A DNA stretch of 64,000 nucleotides from Comamonadaceae bacterium OH2545_COT-014 (GTDB lineage Bacteria > Pseudomonadota > Gammaproteobacteria > Burkholderiales > Burkholderiaceae_C): positions 55,009 through 119,008 of the forward strand of contig RQYR01000008.1 of assembly GCA_003859965.1 (NCBI GenBank), written 5' to 3'. Made by a program: the position numbers and the translations under genes. The notes below the pieces were generated by a model. The model was not told the origin of the DNA and did not search any database. It saw only the letters and a program-made list of their open reading frames with translations. Positions 39,320 through 48,119 of this stretch are shown here, in pieces. How positions within the stretch are numbered: the first letter of the stretch is position 1; each line of letters begins with the position of its first letter.

Positions 39320-42300
39320 TCAGTCGTAGTCCAGCCGGAAGATCAGGTCCAGCGCGGTGCGCTCGCCCGCCTGGCCGCGCACCAGCCAGCGGCGCGAGAG
39401 TTCGTAATAGACGAACAGCGTGCCCATGACGCCGCCCAGGCTGTGTTCATAAGTGGCGTAAAGCCGGTCGCTCAGGCGCTTGCCCAGGGTGACGGTGGCG
39501 CCGGCCATGCCTTCGCCGCCGCCGAAGGAAAGCTCGTCCAGCCCGAAGCGCGAGGCCATGCTGCGCCCGTTGCGCCCGCCCAGCAGGGCCAGCGCGGCCT
39601 GTTGCAGCAAGGCGGCTTCGGCCCCGCCAGCCGGGGCCGGGCGGCCCAGCACGAGCCAGGCGAGCTTTTCGCTGTCGGGCATGTCGGGCTGGGCGTACAG
39701 GCGCACGTGCGGCAGCAGCGCGGTGCCGGTGATTTGCACGCCCACGCGCTGGTCGCTCTGGTAGTTGGGGCGCAGCGCCAGGATGTCGAGCGCCGGGTTG
39801 TCGATGGGGCCGGTGAAGCGCACCACGCCGGTGTGGATGTTCAGCTGCTGGCTGTAGGCGCGGAAGGTGCCGCCCACGGTGCGCACGCTGCCCATCACGC
39901 GCGTTTGCGCGGCCAAGGCGTTCAGCGGCCCCTGGCTGCTCACCTGCAACTGGCCGGCCAGCCGCGTGTCGATGCCCTGGCCGCGCACATGGAAGGCGTC
40001 GCCCAGGTCAATGCGCAGTTGCGCGGCCAGCGTGAGGGGCGGGCCATCCTGGCCAGCGGGAGCGGTGGCCGTGGCGGCAGGCGCGGACGCGCGGGCCGGG
40101 CCGCTTTGGCCTGCGCCCACGCGGCCGCCCGCGCCGCGCACGATCACGTCATCGCCCAGGCGGGGGGCGCTTTCGTCGGGCAGTTCGATACGGGCTTCGT
40201 CCACGCGCAGCTGGCCGTCAAGCTTGGCATCACTGCCGGCCATGCTGGCCTGCAGGTTGCCGGAGAGCACCACGCGGCGATCCGGGCGGATGCTGGCGTG
40301 CAGCTTGTCGATGGTGGCCGACAGGCGCGCGCTGAGCGCGCCGTCCGCCCAGCCCGCTTCGCCCGTGGCTCGCAGCATCCCGCCGCCCTGCCCGGCACGG
40401 GCCGCGCTGGCGGCCTGGCCCGTGGCGGCCGGGGGGCGGCCTTGCAGCGTCAGCTCGTCAATGATGAAGCGCGTGCCCGCCAGGCGGCCGCGCAGCTGGC
40501 CGTTGCGCAGCTCAATGCCATCGGCCACGGAGCGCAGGCCCACGTCGCTGGCGGTCACGCTGCCGCGCCATTCGGGCGCGCCGCGCGTGCCGGCTACTTG
40601 CACGTCAGCGGCCAGCGCGCCGCGAATGCGCCAGCCCGGCGGCGCCAGCACCGACCAGGCGGCGATGCGCGGCAGGCGCGCACGCACGTGGCCCGACAGC
40701 GGCGCGCTTTCGGGCCAGGCCCATTGCGTGGCGCCGCCGTGGCCGGGAGCGCGGGTGGCTGTCAGGCGCGAGCGCAGCTCGGCCTCGGCCTGACCCAGAT
40801 GTTCGGAATCCCATTGCAGGCGGGCGGTGACGGCTTCGCCCTGGCTGTCGAGCACCAGGCGCGCGGTCTTGATGCCGGCGCGGATGCGGCTGACCACGCC
40901 GGTTTCGGCGTCCACAGCGCTCACGGTCACGTCGCCGCTGGCGCGCTCGGCCACCGCGTGCAGGCGCAGCGTGGCGCCCAGGGAAACATCCCATTCGCCA
41001 TTGAATACGGCATCGCCCGTCACGCGCGCGGGCGGCTCGCCCGGCGCGCTGGCCGACAGCAGCCCGGCCCAGGCCAGCGGCACGCCCTGAACGCGGCCGC
41101 GCGTGGTCAGCGTGCCCGCCCCTGCCGGGCGGGTTTGCCAGCGCAAGGGCTCCCAGCTCACACGGGCAGGCGCAGCCGGCGACACGCCCGCAGGCGGGGC
41201 CAGCGTGAGCGCGCCCGCGCCGGCGTTGAGCTGTGCGCCGCCGGCGGCCTCGGGCGTCCAGCTCAGTGTGAGCGGGCTTTGCAGCGCCACGCGCCATGGC
41301 GCGGCCGGGGCGTTCTGGGCGGCGGTGGCGGGCGGCAGCGCCGGGTCAGCCACGGCCAGTTCCAGCCGCCGCAGCGTGCCTTGCCAGGCCGATGTGGCCA
41401 GCGTGGCCCCGACGCGGCGGCGGCCGCCTTCGGCCAGGGCATTCAGGGCCAGGCTGCGCGGGCCCTGGCGGACGCTGCCTTGCGCTTGCAACGTGGCCTG
41501 GGCCAGACGCCCTTTCAGCCGCAGCTGCACGCCTTGCAGCTGGTAGGGCGCCACGGCCGGGGCTGCGGGCGCGCGGGCCGAACCCCCGCCTCGCGCCGCC
41601 CGGCGCGGGGCAACGCTGGCAGGCCGCACGCCTGCGGCCAGGGCCGCCGCGCCAGAGGCAGGCGGCGTGGCCGCTGCTGGCGCGGTTGGCGCCGCTATTG
41701 AGGCCGTTGATGGTGCCGCCATTTGCGCTGCCGCCTGCGCCGCTGATTTGTTGGCAGCCGCTTCGGCAACCGTTTCTGCAGCCGTCTTTTCAGCCGTTTG
41801 CGGGGCCGCTTTTGCGGCTGCTTTGCCGGCGGGCAGCGTGGCGGCCCGCTGGGCCGGGGCGGCAGCGGGCTGCCATTGGGCTGATGGCACATCCAGCGCG
41901 GCATTCACGGTCGGGTCGGCCCAGCCGCCCTGCCAGTCGGCCTTGAGGCGGGCGCGGCCACGGACGGCGCCCACGTCCAGGTCAGCGGGCACGCCCGGCA
42001 GCTTGCGCACCCACGCCAGGGTGCGGGCGAGGTCGCTCACGTCGGCCTGCAACTGGCCGCCGCCGGCTTTTTCGGCCACGCGGGCGTCCAGCGTCAGGCG
42101 CGCGCCGGGGGCGCTGAGCTGGAGCTGGCCCTGGCCCGCGCGCTCGTCCAGCCGCGCTTCGATGGCGCGGCCGTTCAGCTCGGCATCGGCGGTGCGCACG
42201 CGCACGGCGCTCAGGCGCAGCGTGCGGCCCTGCCACTGGCCCTGGGCCGTGGCGTCGCGCAAGCGCAGCGCCGCCAGGTCGCGCGCCAGCGCCTGGGCGG

Positions 42301-44077
42301 CGGTGTCACCCGCGCGGGGCGTGGCCGGAGCAGCGGCTTCGGCGCGGGCTTGCAGGCTGGCATCGAACGCGATGGGGGCGTCCGCCGCCGCGCTGCCGGA
42401 CACGGTGGCCTGGCCGTCGAGCGGGAACGGGGCGAGCTGCGTGTGCAATTGCGCGGGGTTGACACCTTGCAGCGTGGCCTGCAATTGCCACTGGCCGCCG
42501 GTGCTGGCGGCTTCGGCCGCGCTGGCTTCGCTGCCGGCGGCGCTGGCTTTCACGTCGTCCAGCGCAGCGGGCTGGCTGGCCCAGTAGCCGCTGGCCTGCA
42601 CCGTACCTTCGGCCAAGGTGGCGTTCAGGTCACGCACGCGCACGGCGCCGTCATGCCACTCGGCGTCGGCTTTCAGCGCTTGCAGCGGCAGGCGCTGGCG
42701 ATCCCACGGGCCGGGCAGCGCGTTGGCGGCCTGCACCAGAATGCGCCAGCCCGCCGTGCCGCTGCCGGCCGGGCCCAGGGCCGTGGGCGGTGCCAGGCTG
42801 GCGCGGCCCGTGAGCCGGGTGCTGGGGCCGCCGGGCCAGAAGGGGGCCAGGTCCAGGTTTTCAAAACGGGCTTGCGCCTCGGGCACGGGTTGCGCCGCCC
42901 AGGGGGTGATGCGGGCCGATGCCTGGGCGTAGGGCGTATCCAATCCTTTTTTGATAGCACTCAGGGGCGGTTCCACGGCCTGAACGGCTTCTTTGGCTTG
43001 CAAACTTTCGCTCGCCGCGCTGGCGGGAGCCAGGGCGGCGCTGGCGGCGGCAGATGCCCCGGCGGTGCGTGCGCGCGCCGCCCGGCCCCTGCTGCGGGGC
43101 TTGATTTCGGCGTTGGCCAGCAGGTTGGTCAACGGGCCTTTGAGGGTGACGCGCACGCTCAGCGGCATGGGCTCGGGCACGGCATCCGTCGCGGGGGCCG
43201 GCGCCGTGGATGGCGCGGATGCCGCCGGCGCCGCTGCGGATGCGGCAGGCAGCGCCGGGGCAGGCGCTGCCGAGGCGGCCCCGCCCGGGGCAGCGGCTGG
43301 CAGGGCCGCAGAAGCGACAGACGCGGCAGGCGCGACAGGCGCGGCACCCGATGCCGCGCTGGCCGCCGGTGCGGGCAGCGGCGCGAGAAAGTCGCCGCGC
43401 AAGGTGGCGTTGAGCGTGGCGGCGCGGGTGTTGTCCAGCGTGGCTTGCAGGCGGTAGCGCCCCCCGGCCACGCTGGCGCGGGTGATGTGCAGCTGGTGCG
43501 CGCGGTGGTCAAAGCGGTAGCGGCCGGCCAGGTCGTCCACGCGCACATTGCCGGGCTGTTCGATGTGCAGCGTGCCGGCGCTGAAGGCGCTGACATCCAG
43601 CGCCAGCGGCATCAGCAGCGGCGCGGGCGGGCCGGACGAAGGCTCGCCACTGGGCGGGCGCTGGTCGTTCACGTGGATACGGGCAGCGGCCAGCTCGGTC
43701 ACGCGCAGGGTGCCGCGCAGCAAGGCGCGCGGCTGCCAGCGCAGGCGGGCGTCGTGCACGTCCACGGTCAGGCCGCCATGGCTCCAGCGCAGGTGCGCCA
43801 CCTGGCCGCCCCGGCGCAGCGCGCCTTGCAGGCCATCCACATGCAGCGCGCCCGTAGGCAAATGGGGCGCGGCCCAGCGCAGCACGCGGGCCAGCGAGCC
43901 TTCCGTGCCGGCCCACCACCAGAACGCGCCCAGCGCCACGGCCAGGGCCAGCAGCAAGCCCGCCAGCGCCCAGAGCAGCGCGCGCAGCCAGCGGCGGCGC
44001 GGCGGCGCAGCGGGCGGCACGTCAGGTGGCGCGGCGGGCGGCGCGGAAGGAGAAGGGGAAACGGCTTCAGTCGTCAT
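39320..44077 (-). CDS. tamB: Translocation and assembly module protein TamB
   Basis: A 1585-residue AsmA-like bridge protein. One N-terminal anchor (about residues 31-52) is followed by a very long periplasmic part of repeated beta strands. A DUF490 domain ends it (about 1230-1585, closing ALDLIFRLDYD). TamB works with the outer-membrane barrel TamA in lipid transport and autotransporter assembly. It is longer than E. coli TamB (1259) because of alanine/proline-rich low-complexity inserts near 225-290 and 735-830. An ATAGC-type repeat is carried in frame near residue 375. It follows tamA but is separated from it by a DJ-1-like gene. Confidence 0.92.
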   Translation of the reverse strand: MTTEAVSPSPSAPPAAPPDVPPAAPPRRRWLRALLWALAGLLLALAVALGAFWWWAGTEGSLARVLRWAAPHLPTGALHVDGLQGALRRGGQVAHLRWSHGGLTVDVHDARLRWQPRALLRGTLRVTELAAARIHVNDQRPPSGEPSSGPPAPLLMPLALDVSAFSAGTLHIEQPGNVRVDDLAGRYRFDHRAHQLHITRASVAGGRYRLQATLDNTRAATLNATLRGDFLAPLPAPAASAASGAAPVAPAASVASAALPAAAPGGAASAAPAPALPAASAAAPAASAPSTAPAPATDAVPEPMPLSVRVTLKGPLTNLLANAEIKPRSRGRAARARTAGASAAASAALAPASAASESLQAKEAVQAVEPPLSAIKKGLDTPYAQASARITPWAAQPVPEAQARFENLDLAPFWPGGPSTRLTGRASLAPPTALGPAGSGTAGWRILVQAANALPGPWDRQRLPLQALKADAEWHDGAVRVRDLNATLAEGTVQASGYWASQPAALDDVKASAAGSEASAAEAASTGGQWQLQATLQGVNPAQLHTQLAPFPLDGQATVSGSAAADAPIAFDASLQARAEAAAPATPRAGDTAAQALARDLAALRLRDATAQGQWQGRTLRLSAVRVRTADAELNGRAIEARLDERAGQGQLQLSAPGARLTLDARVAEKAGGGQLQADVSDLARTLAWVRKLPGVPADLDVGAVRGRARLKADWQGGWADPTVNAALDVPSAQWQPAAAPAQRAATLPAGKAAAKAAPQTAEKTAAETVAEAAANKSAAQAAAQMAAPSTASIAAPTAPAAATPPASGAAALAAGVRPASVAPRRAARGGGSARAPAAPAVAPYQLQGVQLRLKGRLAQATLQAQGSVRQGPRSLALNALAEGGRRRVGATLATSAWQGTLRRLELAVADPALPPATAAQNAPAAPWRVALQSPLTLSWTPEAAGGAQLNAGAGALTLAPPAGVSPAAPARVSWEPLRWQTRPAGAGTLTTRGRVQGVPLAWAGLLSASAPGEPPARVTGDAVFNGEWDVSLGATLRLHAVAERASGDVTVSAVDAETGVVSRIRAGIKTARLVLDSQGEAVTARLQWDSEHLGQAEAELRSRLTATRAPGHGGATQWAWPESAPLSGHVRARLPRIAAWSVLAPPGWRIRGALAADVQVAGTRGAPEWRGSVTASDVGLRSVADGIELRNGQLRGRLAGTRFIIDELTLQGRPPAATGQAASAARAGQGGGMLRATGEAGWADGALSARLSATIDKLHASIRPDRRVVLSGNLQASMAGSDAKLDGQLRVDEARIELPDESAPRLGDDVIVRGAGGRVGAGQSGPARASAPAATATAPAGQDGPPLTLAAQLRIDLGDAFHVRGQGIDTRLAGQLQVSSQGPLNALAAQTRVMGSVRTVGGTFRAYSQQLNIHTGVVRFTGPIDNPALDILALRPNYQSDQRVGVQITGTALLPHVRLYAQPDMPDSEKLAWLVLGRPAPAGGAEAALLQQAALALLGGRNGRSMASRFGLDELSFGGGEGMAGATVTLGKRLSDRLYATYEHSLGGVMGTLFVYYELSRRWLVRGQAGERTALDLIFRLDYD
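42946..42994 (+). repeat. ATAGC-type dispersed repeat, copy 5, inside tamB
   Basis: CCTTTTTTGATAGC, a 20-base spacer, then CCTGAACGGC and a T-rich end, as in the intergenic copies 4 and 7. Here it lies inside the tamB reading frame on the opposite strand and adds residues without breaking the frame. Confidence 0.55.
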
Positions 44078-44217
44078 GACACGGCAGGCAGTGGCAGTGG
44101 CACAGGCAGGGCTTGGAGCGCCGGGCGCGGCCGGGGTTCAGGCGCGGCGGCCCCGGCGTGCGGGGCTAGGCGGCGGGCGGCAGGTGGCAGCAGGCGGGAT
44201 GTGTTGAAGAAGGGGCA

Positions 44218-44820
44218 TCAGGCCAGGCCGTGCAACGCGGCAAACGGGTCGTGCGCGGGGTCTTGCTGCCAGTGGTATTCGGCATGGCAGGCAATGCGTT
44301 CGGCCTCGGCGCGGCCATGCGTGTCGGCCACGAAGGCCAGCGCCATGTCCATGCCCGCCGATACGCCGGAGGAAGTGTAGAACTTGCCGCTGCGCACCCA
44401 GCGCGCCACGGCCTGCCAGCGCACGGCCGGGCCTTGCGCGCGCACCCAGTCAAAGGCTTTCTTGTTGCTGGTGGCGGCCTCGCCGTCCAGCGCGCCGCAA
44501 GCGGCCAGCAGGGCGGCGCCGGTGCACACGCTCAGGCACACCGTGGCGCTGTCGGCCCAGCCGCGCAGGGCCTGCAAGAAAGGCGTGTCGCTCACCAGCG
44601 CGCGCGTGCCCTGGCCACCGGGCACGAGCAGCACGCTGCCAGCCGGCAGGCGCGCGGGCAGCGCATGGGTCTGCACGCCAAAGCCCTGGCGGCTGACCAC
44701 CAGCCCGCCGGCCCGCGAGCCGTAGTGCAGGCAGGCGCCCGGCGCGTGCGACAGCAGTTGCACCGGACCCATGAGGTCCAGTGTTTCGTAGCCCTCGAAC
44801 AGCAGGCAGTGGATGTGCAT
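44218..44820 (-). CDS. DJ-1/PfpI family protein
   Basis: A 200-residue class I glutamine-amidotransferase-like protein. The nucleophile elbow is SVCTGAALLAACG with the cysteine near residue 99, and the partner region is YTSSGVSAGMDMALAFV. This combination occurs in isonitrile hydratase-like and ThiJ/PfpI proteins. No AraC DNA-binding domain follows. It sits between tamA (30 bases upstream) and tamB, an unusual place. A functional link with the Tam system is not implied by its fold. Confidence 0.85.
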   Translation of the reverse strand: MHIHCLLFEGYETLDLMGPVQLLSHAPGACLHYGSRAGGLVVSRQGFGVQTHALPARLPAGSVLLVPGGQGTRALVSDTPFLQALRGWADSATVCLSVCTGAALLAACGALDGEAATSNKKAFDWVRAQGPAVRWQAVARWVRSGKFYTSSGVSAGMDMALAFVADTHGRAEAERIACHAEYHWQQDPAHDPFAALHGLA

Positions 44821-44850
44821 GTGGCGCTCCCAAGTTACAGAGGCTGCGCG

Positions 44851-46890
44851 TCAGAACACGAAGCCCACCGACAGGTGCAGGCGAAACTTGCGCGGCTTGA
44901 GGCCGTAGGCCAGCGCCAGCGCCATGGGCCCTACGGGGGTTTTCAGGCGCACGCCGGTGCCGATACCCAGGCGCGGGCGCAGGTCCTGTGCGCGCTCGGC
45001 CACGTCGCCCAGGTCGATGAAGGCAATGTATTCCAGCGGGCCGGGCTGGCCTTCGGCATTAAGAATGGGGCGCTGCCACTCCACGCTGGCGGCGGCCATG
45101 TAGTGGCCGGGGCCGACCACGCCGTCGGCCCGGTCGATGCCGATGGCGCGGAAACCGTAGCCGCGCACCGTGTTGTCGCCCCCGGTGCGAAACAGCAGCG
45201 CGCTGGGCACGCGGGCCTGCTGATCCACCACCACGGCGCCCCCCTCGGCGCGCAGCGCCAGGCGGCTGGCGCCTGCGCGCTGCCCCAGCGGCACCATGCC
45301 GAGCCATCGCACCTGCCCGCGCGCGAAGGGCTTGCGCGCGCCATCCAGCGTGAAGCCGCCGCCTACTTCAAGGCCCAGCCCCCAGCCGCGCGTGGGAAAG
45401 GTCAGGCTGTCGAAGCGGCGCGCCGTCCACACGTAGTTGAACGACAGGGCCGAGCCGTCGCCGGCCTGCGCGTCGGTCACGGCGGCGCCGTCCACGCCCT
45501 TGACGCGGGCGCGGTCGTATTGCAGGTAGAAGTTGCGGTCGAAGCGGTCGTCGCTGCGCGAGCGGCCGGCGCGCAGCTGCTGGGCGGTGGTGATGAGCTC
45601 GTCGTCCTTGTGGCGGTCGATACGGGCGCTGGCGCCCCAGCGCCAGCCATCGGCGGCGGGGATGGTGAGCCAGTCGGTTTCAAGAAAGCTGTGGCGCCGC
45701 TCCAGCTGCGCCTTGGTCAGCGCGCGCCCGCCAATGCCGGGCACGCGGTTGTGGCGGTGTTCCAGCGTCAGGCGCGCGCCGCCATCGGTGGAAAAGCCCA
45801 GGCCCAGGGTCACTTTTTGCAGCTTGGCCTCGGTCACCTGCACCTGCACGGGCACGGCGGCGGGGTCCACGTCGTCGGCGGGGCTGATGGCGATGTAGGC
45901 CGCGTCGTAATAGCCGCTGCTGGTCAGGCGCTGCTGCGCTTCGATCAGGCGGGTCTGGTCGTAGATTTCGCCCGGGGTCAGGCGCGCCAGGCGTTCGGGC
46001 AGGGCCGGGTGGTAGCGCTGCGTGCCGCTGACCTGCAACGGGCCCAGGCGGTACAGCGGGCCGGAGTCCAGCCGCAGCGTCAGGCGCACGCGGTGCGCGG
46101 GGGCGTCCACATCCGCCAGGCTGTAGCTGATGCGGCCAGCCGGGTAGCGGCGCGCGATAAGGCGGCGCAGCGCATCGGTCTTGGCGTCGCTCCAGGCGTC
46201 CTGCGTGAAGTCGCGCCCCTCGCCCAGCGGCCAGTGGCTGCGTATTTCTTCCTGCTGGGCGCCCGCGTCCTCGTCGGCGGACTGGGCAATGTCGCCTTCG
46301 AACTGGATGTCGGCTGCGCTGACCTGCGCCAGCTCGCCCGGCTCCACCGCAATGTGCACCACCGGCACGCCGCCATCCGGGCCGGGGCGCTGCGTGACCT
46401 CGATACGCGGGTCGAAATACCCCTGTGCGCCCAGCAGGTTGCGCAAGTTGCGCCCGGCCAGGGCCATCAGGCGCTGCATTTCGGCGTTGTCCAGATCGGT
46501 GATGGCCTGGTAGCGCTGCAAGTCGTTGTGCCGTTCTATCAAGCGGCGCAGCGGCGGCGGCGCGCTGACTTCAATGCGAAACGCTGGCGCAGCCACAGCA
46601 GGGGCGCCGTCCGCCCTGGCGGCGGCTGGCTTGGCCTCGGCTGGCTCCGGCGCAGCGCTTTCCCGGGCTGGCGCCGCCATGCGGGCTGCATCCGCCGGGC
46701 CGGCAGCGGGCGCCAAAGGTTCGGGCGCGGCACCCTCAAGCGCCACGGGGGCGGCGCCAGCAGCCTGCGCATCCACCGCAGGCTGCGCGTGCGCACCGGG
46801 CGCGGCCCACCCGGTCGCCAGCAACGCCAGCACAGCGGCGGCTGTTGCCCGCTGGCGCGCTCTGGCCTGAAAACAATTGCTCATCCACAT
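44851..46890 (-). CDS. tamA: Translocation and assembly module protein TamA
   Basis: Outer-membrane Omp85 protein of about 679 residues. A signal peptide ends AHA near residue 35. A long Ala/Pro/Glu-rich segment follows (about 36-100), then three POTRA domains (about 105-335) and a 16-stranded barrel. The Omp85 lid motif is VRGYGFR, with GGDNTVRGYG near 555. It ends in phenylalanine (LHLSVGFVF), as BAM substrates do. The start is ATG 46890 or 46884. Confidence 0.92.
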   Translation of the reverse strand: MWMSNCFQARARQRATAAAVLALLATGWAAPGAHAQPAVDAQAAGAAPVALEGAAPEPLAPAAGPADAARMAAPARESAAPEPAEAKPAAARADGAPAVAAPAFRIEVSAPPPLRRLIERHNDLQRYQAITDLDNAEMQRLMALAGRNLRNLLGAQGYFDPRIEVTQRPGPDGGVPVVHIAVEPGELAQVSAADIQFEGDIAQSADEDAGAQQEEIRSHWPLGEGRDFTQDAWSDAKTDALRRLIARRYPAGRISYSLADVDAPAHRVRLTLRLDSGPLYRLGPLQVSGTQRYHPALPERLARLTPGEIYDQTRLIEAQQRLTSSGYYDAAYIAISPADDVDPAAVPVQVQVTEAKLQKVTLGLGFSTDGGARLTLEHRHNRVPGIGGRALTKAQLERRHSFLETDWLTIPAADGWRWGASARIDRHKDDELITTAQQLRAGRSRSDDRFDRNFYLQYDRARVKGVDGAAVTDAQAGDGSALSFNYVWTARRFDSLTFPTRGWGLGLEVGGGFTLDGARKPFARGQVRWLGMVPLGQRAGASRLALRAEGGAVVVDQQARVPSALLFRTGGDNTVRGYGFRAIGIDRADGVVGPGHYMAAASVEWQRPILNAEGQPGPLEYIAFIDLGDVAERAQDLRPRLGIGTGVRLKTPVGPMALALAYGLKPRKFRLHLSVGFVF

Positions 46891-47000
46891 CAAGGAACGA
46901 GTGTAAGGAATGCGCCACCATCGGCGGGTGGGACAAATGCCTGTCCTCTCCCCTGGTTCCTTCTCACGCCCTCTCACGCTTCACCCAAGGATGGTTTGCC

Positions 47001-47555
47001 ATGACCCGCGCCCTGCCCGGCTTTAGCACCCCGGCCGTTTCGTTCGAGCAGCCGTTTGAGATGCTGCACGCCTGCCACGAGCGCGTGCAGCGCAGCCTGA
47101 ACCTGCTGGAACGCATCGTCGCCCATGTGGATGCCCACGGGCACGACGCCCAGTCGCGCGCTGCCGTAGCCGACGTGCTGCGCTACTTCGACCTGGCCGC
47201 CCCTCATCACCATGAGGACGAAGAGCGCCACGTGTTCCCCCTGCTGCTCGCCCACGCCCCCAGCGCCGCCGTGCGCCAGGCTGTGGCCACCTTGCAGGCC
47301 GACCACGCGCGCATGACCGCCCAGTGGGCCGCGCTGCGCCCGCGCCTGCTGGCCTGGCAGCAGGAAGGCGCCGCCCCGCTGACCGAGGCGGAACGCACCC
47401 AGGTGCGCGACTTCGCCGCCCTTTACGCCAGCCATATTCCACTGGAAGAAACCGTGGCCTACCCCGCTGCCCGCGCCTTGCTCGACACCCCGCCGCTGAC
47501 CGGCGCGCAAGCCGACATGGGCGCCGAAATGGCCGCGCGGCGGCGCAACGGCTAA
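47001..47555 (+). CDS. Hemerythrin-like (HHE) cation-binding protein
   Basis: A 184-residue four-helix protein. Iron-ligand candidates stand in HACHERV (about residues 21-27), APHHHEDEERHVFP (about 71-84), ADHARM and YASHIPLEE. Such proteins bind oxygen or nitric oxide, or sense iron or redox state; the role here is unknown. Start ATG 47001 with AAGGA upstream. The TAA stop is followed directly by MITE copy C. Confidence 0.85.
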   Translation: MTRALPGFSTPAVSFEQPFEMLHACHERVQRSLNLLERIVAHVDAHGHDAQSRAAVADVLRYFDLAAPHHHEDEERHVFPLLLAHAPSAAVRQAVATLQADHARMTAQWAALRPRLLAWQQEGAAPLTEAERTQVRDFAALYASHIPLEETVAYPAARALLDTPPLTGAQADMGAEMAARRRNG

Positions 47556-47730
47556 GCGCCTGTTCAAAATCCCTGCGCGGCGGCCATCTAACGGATGCGG
47601 GCGGTCTGCTTCCGTTGCAGAGCCTCGCCATAGCCCGAGCTATGGCTACGTGATGTGTGCACGAGATAGCGCCTTGCACCCCATCCCAAACCGCTTGTTG
47701 CCCACTCGCGCCGAGACTTTGAACAGGCTC
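47556..47730 (-). mobile_element. MITE-like element, copy C (175 bp)
   Basis: Begins on the base after the hemerythrin-like stop codon with GCGCCTGTTCAAAATC and ends GAGACTTTGAACAGGCTC. It is inverted relative to copies A and B: its left part matches their right ends (CCCTGCGCGGCGG) and its right part their left ends (TTGCCCACTCGCG). Target TAA on the left, CAA on the right. Confidence 0.75.
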
Positions 47731-48101
47731 CAAGGCCACGCGCGCGCCAGTGAGCCAGGGCAGGCATCAAGGCCGCCCCAACTTACAGAGGCAACACAAA
47801 ACCGGCCCATGGGCCCGGCGCATGGGCACGCTTGCGTGCCCACCCGGCAAGCAGATTGGCTAACGTGCGCAACTGCCTCCACGCAACACGGGATCTTCTG
47901 CGCAAGACTCAAGAGCGAGCGCGCACCGTGCGCCCAAGCCCGCCAATCAAAAACAATAGCAAAATTTGAGGAAGGACGCGCCCTGAGCGCACTTTTCATG
48001 CAGACCCAACGGCCCTCAAGCCGCACAGCCGGGCGACTTTTTCAAGGGGCGGGCCTACAGCACACCACGCACCCGGCCCGGGCCACGGCAAAGCGCGAAG
48101 A
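47731..48101. other. Non-coding interval between MITE copy C and tyrA
   Basis: No supported gene. It holds a GGGCACGC/GCGTGCCC stem-loop at 47824-47841 and the ATAGC repeat at 47947. In the related aromatic gene cluster of other betaproteobacteria, aroA would be expected around here. Confidence 0.4.
47947..47997 (+). repeat. ATAGC-type dispersed repeat, copy 6
   Basis: CAAAAACAATAGC, about 20 bases of spacer, then CCCTGAGCGCACTTTT. Intergenic, between MITE copy C and tyrA. Confidence 0.5.
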
Positions 48102-48119
48102 GGTTTTGAACCGGCTTCA
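48102..48119 (-). mobile_element. Relic end of a MITE/IS-type element at the tyrA stop
   Basis: Read on the minus strand, the tyrA stop TGA is followed directly by AGCCGGTTCAAAACC, which differs by a few bases from the ends of copies C and D. No matching second end is certain. Confidence 0.4.

Noticed and set aside
39443..41701. A 752-codon plus-strand frame, and another of 676 codons at 42350-44380, opposite tamB
   Set aside because: Composition is that of an antisense shadow (Gly/Arg/His-rich), there is no start signal, and TamB on the minus strand explains the DNA.
44218..44820. AraC-type regulator with a DJ-1 domain
   Set aside because: The protein ends after the DJ-1 fold at 200 residues, with no helix-turn-helix domain.
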